A DNA stretch of 59,314 bases from Rhizobium sp. WYCCWR10014 (GTDB lineage: Bacteria > Pseudomonadota > Alphaproteobacteria > Rhizobiales > Rhizobiaceae), in contig NZ_LXFU01000033.1 in assembly GCF_001657485.1 (NCBI RefSeq), positions 1 to 59,314 on the forward strand, written 5' to 3'. Below, piece after piece: positions 55,091 to 59,314 of this stretch. Below the pieces are notes generated by a model. The model worked only from the letters and a program-made list of their open reading frames with translations. It was not told the DNA's origin and searched no databases. The position numbers and the translations under genes were made by a program. Every line of letters begins with the position of its first letter. Position 1 is the first letter of the stretch.

Positions 55091-55858
55091 ATGTCGGACA
55101 GATTGAAGGGCAAGGTCGCCATTATCTCGGGCGGCGCGACCGGCATGGGCGCCGCCGCCTCGAAGCTTTTTGCAGCGGAAGGCGCGCGCGTTGCGATCAT
55201 CGACCGCAATGGCGATGCAGCCGCCGAGACCGTGAAGCAGATCCGTGATGCCGGCGGCGATGCCGATTGCTGGACGGCCGACGTCTCGGACGAAGCAGCC
55301 GTCATTGCGGCCGTCGCCGGTGTCGAAGAACGTTACGGCGCTGTGACTGTGCTCTTCAATCACGCCGGCACGATCGTTATTAAACCTTTCCTGGAAACGA
55401 CCGTCGAGGAATGGGACTGGCTGCACGCCGTCAACGTGCGCTCGATGTTCCTGATGACCAAGGCCGTGCTGCCGAAGATGATTGCCAGCGGCGGCGGGTC
55501 GATCGTCTGCACCTCGTCGATCTCGGCGGTCGCCGCCACGCCAATGGAAGTGCTTTACGACACGACCAAGGGGGCGGTGCATATGTTTGCCCGCGCCATC
55601 GCGGTCGAATTCCGTGACCGCAACATCCGCTGCAACGCCGTCTGCCCCGGCTTCATCCGCACGCCGCACGGCCTGCGCGAGGTGGCCGATCTGCAGGCGC
55701 TCGGCGTCGACGTTTCGGACGCCGCGATTGCCGCGCAGCAGGGGCGGATCGGCGAGCCCGAAGATGTCGCGCGAGCCGCCCTTTATCTCGCCAGTGACGA
55801 GTCGAGCTTCGTCAACGGTGCCCATCTCTTCGTCGATAATGGCTTTACCGCGATCTGA
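55091..55858 (+). CDS. SDR family oxidoreductase
   Basis: A 255-residue classical short-chain dehydrogenase. The NAD(P) motif SGGATGMGAAAS (14-25), the NHAG motif, the catalytic Ser in CTSSISAVA and the YDTTK version of YxxxK (about 156-160) are present. An Asp after beta-2 (IIDRNG) favours NAD(H). Substrate unknown. It is 88 bases after xseB and followed by hairpin repeat D. Confidence 0.88.
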   Translation: MSDRLKGKVAIISGGATGMGAAASKLFAAEGARVAIIDRNGDAAAETVKQIRDAGGDADCWTADVSDEAAVIAAVAGVEERYGAVTVLFNHAGTIVIKPFLETTVEEWDWLHAVNVRSMFLMTKAVLPKMIASGGGSIVCTSSISAVAATPMEVLYDTTKGAVHMFARAIAVEFRDRNIRCNAVCPGFIRTPHGLREVADLQALGVDVSDAAIAAQQGRIGEPEDVARAALYLASDESSFVNGAHLFVDNGFTAI

Positions 55859-55904
55859 GACCGGCCGCGTGTCCGATCGGACGGACGGCGCGCTTTCAGG
55901 TGGT

Positions 55905-55945
55905 GGAGCGTCCTTTTACGCGTCCGATTGGACGCGCGGCGCTCC
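55905..55945. repeat. AGCGTCC hairpin repeat, copy D
   Basis: Outer stem GGAGCG (55905-55910) with CGCTCC (55940-55945), inner stem GCGTCC (55920-55925) with GGACGC (55930-55935), loop GATT. The sequence resembles copy A, and the paired changes keep both stems. It lies between the SDR gene and the pirin gene. A second hairpin (GTCCGATCGGAC, 55871-55882) precedes it. Confidence 0.8.
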
Positions 55946-55997
55946 AGGCGCTATCTGTGGGCGATGACGCTCGGCACTGTAGCGATCGGAGATCCCA

Positions 55998-56921
55998 ATG
56001 TCCTTCTTTCCCGGTAAAGACCCCCTGCCCGGCGATGCCTTCGCCTGCGACGCGATCGAGAACCTGATCATCCCGCGCACCAGCGATATCGGCGGTTTCC
56101 AGGTGCGCCGTGCGCTGCCCAGCCGGCAGCGGCGGCTGGTCGGGCCGTTCATCTTCTTCGACCGCATGGGGCCGGCGATCCTGAAGCCGGACGAGGCGCT
56201 CGACGTCAAGCCGCATCCGCATATCGGACTGTCGACGGTCACCTATCTGTTCGACGGCGAGATCCGCCATCGCGACAGCCTGGGCACCGAAAAGGTCATC
56301 CGTCCCGGCGACATCAACCTGATGACGGCCGGCCGCGGCATCGTGCATTCCGAGCGCACGCCCGACAATCTGCGCGGCCATCCGCTGCTGATGTCGGGAC
56401 TGCAGACCTGGCTGGCGCTGCCCGACGACAAGGAGGAGATCGATCCCTCCTTCGCCCATACGGAAAAGTCGGCGATGCCGCTGATCGAGACGGCAGGCGT
56501 GCGCGGGCGCGTGGTCATCGGCTCGTTCGAAGGCATGACATCGCCGGTCGGTATTTTCTCCGACACGCTCTATGTCGATCTCGACCTGCAGGCGGGCGCC
56601 AAATTTCCCTTCGGCGCCGGCCACGAGGAGCGCGCCGTCTATGTGCTGTCGGGCGAGGTCGTCATATCGGGCGACCGCTTCGCCGCCGACCAGCTGCTGG
56701 TCTTCCGGCCGGGCGATGCGATCACGCTGGAAGCCGGCCGCGATGGCTGCCACCTGATGCTCTTCGGGGGCGCGGCGCTCAATTCGAAACGCTATATCTG
56801 GTGGAATTTCGTGTCCTCCTCGAAGGAGCGGATCGAACAGGCCAAGGAGGAATGGCGCACCGGCCGCTTCGATATCGTTCCCGGCGACGAAGAGGAATTC
56901 GTGCCTTTGCCGGAAGGCTAA
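55998..56921 (+). CDS. pirin family protein (quercetinase-like cupin)
   Basis: A 307-residue two-cupin protein of the pirin family. The iron-binding residues appear as HPHIGLSTVTYLFDGEIRHR (His 57-type pair) and HSERTPDN. Some bacterial pirins degrade quercetin or act as redox sensors; the role here is not known. ATG 55998 after GGAGATCCCA. Confidence 0.88.
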   Translation: MSFFPGKDPLPGDAFACDAIENLIIPRTSDIGGFQVRRALPSRQRRLVGPFIFFDRMGPAILKPDEALDVKPHPHIGLSTVTYLFDGEIRHRDSLGTEKVIRPGDINLMTAGRGIVHSERTPDNLRGHPLLMSGLQTWLALPDDKEEIDPSFAHTEKSAMPLIETAGVRGRVVIGSFEGMTSPVGIFSDTLYVDLDLQAGAKFPFGAGHEERAVYVLSGEVVISGDRFAADQLLVFRPGDAITLEAGRDGCHLMLFGGAALNSKRYIWWNFVSSSKERIEQAKEEWRTGRFDIVPGDEEEFVPLPEG

Positions 56922-56925
56922 ATGG

Positions 56926-56957
56926 ATCCCGATGATCCGAATCCTCCTGATCGGGAT
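56926..56957. repeat. inverted repeat after the pirin gene
   Basis: ATCCCGAT (56926-56933) and ATCGGGAT (56950-56957), 16-base loop. It starts four bases after the pirin stop and could act as a terminator, although no T-run follows. Confidence 0.6.
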
Positions 56958-56979
56958 TGAGAAATAGAGCTGAATCTCC

Positions 56980-57005
56980 GCCGAAAACCGCTCACACTTT
57001 TCGGC
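56980..57005. repeat. GCCGAAAA/TTTTCGGC hairpin repeat upstream of dxs
   Basis: GCCGAAAA (56980-56987) pairs with TTTTCGGC (56998-57005) around CCGCTCACAC. The loop nearly equals that of the repeat at 37456-37499 (CCGCTTCACAC), while the stems differ. It lies about 100 bases before the dxs start. Confidence 0.75.
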
Positions 57006-57109
57006 ACCATGCACTAAGGTAAAAACCTTCGGTTCCTGAAATGCACTTGTTTTGCCGCAATCTAATCGAATAAAGCGGAACAAGGAAAAGCAAGAAAGAG
57101 CGCCCGCCC

Positions 57110-59026
57110 GTGACACAACTGCCGAAGACCCCCCTGCTCGACCAGGTCATCTATCCCGCCGACCTGCGCAAGCTCGAGGATCGCGACCTGCCGCAGCTCG
57201 CCCGCGAAGTCCGGGACGAAATGATCGATGCGGTGTCGCGCACCGGCGGCCATCTCGGCGCCGGTCTCGGCGTCGTCGAATTGACGATCGCCATTCATAG
57301 CGTCTTCGACACGCCTGATGATCGGCTGATCTTCGATGTCGGCCATCAATGTTATCCGCACAAGATTCTCACCGGCCGGCGTGACCGCATCCGGACGCTG
57401 CGCCAGGAAGACGGGCTGTCCGGCTTCACCCGCCGGGCCGAAAGCGAATATGATCCCTTCGGTGCGGCGCATTCCTCGACCTCGATCTCGGCCGGCCTCG
57501 GCATGGCGATTGCCGCCGACCTTGACAAATCAGACCGCCGCGTCATCGCCGTCATCGGCGACGGGGCGATGTCGGCCGGCATGGCCTATGAGGCGCTGAA
57601 CAATGCCGGCGCCCTCGATGCCCGCCTCATCGTCATCCTCAACGACAACGACATGTCGATCGCGCCGCCGACGGGCGCCATGAGCGCCTATCTCGCCCGC
57701 CTCGCCTCGGGGCGCACCTATATGGGCTTCCGTGACTTCGGCAAGAAACTGACGGCCTATCTCGGCAAGAATATCGACCGGGCGATCACCCGCGCCGTCG
57801 AGCATGCGCGCGGTTATGTCACCGGCGGCACGATGTTCGAGGAGATGGGCTTCTATCATATCGGCCCGATCGACGGGCATTCCTTCGACCACCTGCTGCC
57901 CGTGTTGCGCAATGTGCGCGACAATGGTCGCGGGCCGGTGCTGATCCATGTCGTTACCCAGAAGGGCAAGGGCTATCCGCCGGCGGAGGCCGCAGCCGAC
58001 AAATATCACGGCGTCAACAAGTTCGACGTCATCACCGGCGCCCAGGCAAGGGTCAAGCCGAATGCGCCGAGCTATACCAGCGTCTTTGCCGAAGCGCTGG
58101 TGCAGGAAGCCGCCCTCGACGACAAGATCGTCGGCATCACCGCCGCCATGCCGAATGGTACCGGCCTCGACAAGCTCGCCGAGGCCTTTCCATCACGCTG
58201 TTTCGACGTCGGCATTGCCGAACAGCATGCCGTGACCTTCGCCGCCGGCCTGGCAGCGGAAGGCTACAAGCCGTTCGCGGCCCTCTATTCCACCTTCCTG
58301 CAGCGCGCCTACGACCAGGTCGTGCACGACGTAGCGATCCAGGGACTGCCGGTGCGTTTTCCGATCGACCGTGCCGGCTTCGTCGGCGCCGACGGGCCGA
58401 CCCATGCCGGCTCCTTCGATACCGCCTTCCTCACCACCCTGCCGGGCTTCGTGGTCATGGCGGCGGCCGACGAGGCCGAACTCAAGCATATGGTGCGCAC
58501 GGCTGTCGCCTATGATGGCGGGCCGATCTCGTTCCGCTATCCGCGTGGCGAAGGCGTCGGCGTCGACATGCCGGCACGCGGCGAAATCCTGCAGATCGGC
58601 AAGGGCCGCATCGTCAAGGAAGGCACCAAGGTGGCGCTGCTCTCCTTCGGCACACGGCTCGCCGATTGTCTGCTGGCCGCCGAGGATCTCGACGCCGCCG
58701 GGCTTTCGACGACGGTAGCCGATGCGCGCTTCGCCAAGCCGCTCGACCATGACCTGATCCGCCAGCTTGCCCGCCACCATGAGATCGTGATCACCGTCGA
58801 GGAAGGCTCGATCGGCGGTTTCGGCAGCCATGTGATGCATTTCCTTGCCACCGAAGGCCTGCTCGACAACGGCTTGAAGCTGCGCTCGCTTGTGATGCCC
58901 GACATCTGGATGGAACAGGCCAAGCCCGAAGCCATGATCGCCCACGCCGGCCTCGACCGCGCCGGCATCGTCTCGACGGTGTTCAAGGCGCTGGGACGTG
59001 GTGTTGCGGTTGGGGTTGCGGGATAG
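57110..59026 (+). CDS. dxs: 1-deoxy-D-xylulose-5-phosphate synthase
   Basis: First enzyme of the MEP pathway: pyruvate plus glyceraldehyde 3-phosphate to DXP, using thiamine diphosphate. The 638-residue protein has [38 protein letters not shown], the ThDP motif [17 protein letters not shown], and the transketolase-type [15 protein letters not shown] with [18 protein letters not shown]. The start is GTG 57110 ([19 protein letters not shown]), which fits the family's N-terminus. In many rhizobia it lies near xseB, as here. Confidence 0.97.
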   Translation: MTQLPKTPLLDQVIYPADLRKLEDRDLPQLAREVRDEMIDAVSRTGGHLGAGLGVVELTIAIHSVFDTPDDRLIFDVGHQCYPHKILTGRRDRIRTLRQEDGLSGFTRRAESEYDPFGAAHSSTSISAGLGMAIAADLDKSDRRVIAVIGDGAMSAGMAYEALNNAGALDARLIVILNDNDMSIAPPTGAMSAYLARLASGRTYMGFRDFGKKLTAYLGKNIDRAITRAVEHARGYVTGGTMFEEMGFYHIGPIDGHSFDHLLPVLRNVRDNGRGPVLIHVVTQKGKGYPPAEAAADKYHGVNKFDVITGAQARVKPNAPSYTSVFAEALVQEAALDDKIVGITAAMPNGTGLDKLAEAFPSRCFDVGIAEQHAVTFAAGLAAEGYKPFAALYSTFLQRAYDQVVHDVAIQGLPVRFPIDRAGFVGADGPTHAGSFDTAFLTTLPGFVVMAAADEAELKHMVRTAVAYDGGPISFRYPRGEGVGVDMPARGEILQIGKGRIVKEGTKVALLSFGTRLADCLLAAEDLDAAGLSTTVADARFAKPLDHDLIRQLARHHEIVITVEEGSIGGFGSHVMHFLATEGLLDNGLKLRSLVMPDIWMEQAKPEAMIAHAGLDRAGIVSTVFKALGRGVAVGVAG

Positions 59027-59108
59027 GTGAATTTGTGAGGGTTTGCCGTTGCGCGCCCTCTTTGAGGGTGTGCCGGTCCGCCCCTCATTCACCCCTACGG
59101 GCCACCGA

Positions 59109-59124
59109 CAGGACTTAAGTCCTG
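59109..59124. repeat. 16-bp perfect palindrome downstream of dxs
   Basis: CAGGACTTAAGTCCTG, no spacer. The region 59027-59214 has no gene; it also holds a decayed RIME-like motif (CCCCTCATTCACCCC near 59081). Confidence 0.6.
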
Positions 59125-59214
59125 AAAGAGGTTAAGGAGCACGACCGGCAGGAGGCGCAACGCCTTCTTCTACACCGCCCATCGCTATACTTGCTCCGGG
59201 AGCCACCCCATCCT

Positions 59215-59254
59215 CCGTCATCCTCGGGCTTGACCCCATAGGCGCTAACTTAGT
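59215..59254 (-). repeat. 40-bp dispersed repeat, right copy
   Basis: Exact reverse complement of 42-81. Recombination between the two copies would invert the 59.1 kb between them. The last 60 bases (59255-59314) show no gene. Confidence 0.75.
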
Positions 59255-59314
59255 CTTGACGGTGATGATCGTCGATGATTCACCGTGCCTATGAGCGATT
59301 TGTTGCAAGCATTG

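Overview
This 59.3 kb window reads as a piece of a Rhizobium chromosome of the R. leguminosarum / R. etli type. The support is the high GC, the densely packed genes with many ATGA-type overlaps, RIME-like intergenic mosaic repeats, a matR-matABC malonate module, bioMNY, and an aa3 oxidase operon with the CtaC-CtaD-CtaB-CoxF-CtaG-CtaE order. No tRNA, rRNA, insertion sequence, prophage or CRISPR array was seen.

Layout. 0.1-3.8 kb (minus strand): RNase HI, homoserine kinase, IspH, SURF1 and a DUF983 protein. 4-10.5 kb: a CPT-like kinase, then the cytochrome aa3 oxidase operon on the minus strand. 10.8-21.5 kb: mostly housekeeping genes, namely an IalB-family secreted protein, TldD, a GNAT, a MazG-like protein, a D-Ala-D-Ala carboxypeptidase, a polysaccharide deacetylase, PdxH, a surface lipoprotein, a DnaJ-like chaperone, FabI, a phosphoglycerate-mutase-like phosphatase and a DUF1344 protein. 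21.7-30.9 kb: a CHASE-PAS-PAS-GGDEF-EAL protein, AroC, RibBA with a degenerate second domain, a YcaQ-family glycosylase and the biotin transporter BioMNY.

31-51.9 kb is the accessory part. It holds a DUF4334 protein, an RsbQ-like hydrolase overlapping a PAS histidine kinase, a tiny Gly-rich membrane protein, and a divergent second-type methionyl-tRNA synthetase. The synthetase is preceded by what looks like a complete ribosome-mediated attenuator: a 16-codon leader peptide with three consecutive Met codons, followed by a terminator. The malonate genes matABC/matR follow with their operator. Last come two divergent transport clusters: a GntR regulator, a TIM-barrel epimerase and an amino-acid-type ABC half-transporter on one side; a complete PotABCD-like ABC transporter, an M24-fold protein without metal ligands and a flavin reductase on the other.

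52-59 kb: two small secreted proteins of unknown function, a thioesterase, an acetylpolyamine-type deacetylase, XseB, an SDR, a pirin and Dxs. Several families of hairpin-forming intergenic repeats run through the window. Two 40-bp identical copies of one sequence sit in opposite orientation at its two ends.

The most interesting signals are the Met-codon attenuator, the RsbQ/PAS-kinase pair, the accessory transport and M24 cluster, and the structured repeats that show paired stem changes.
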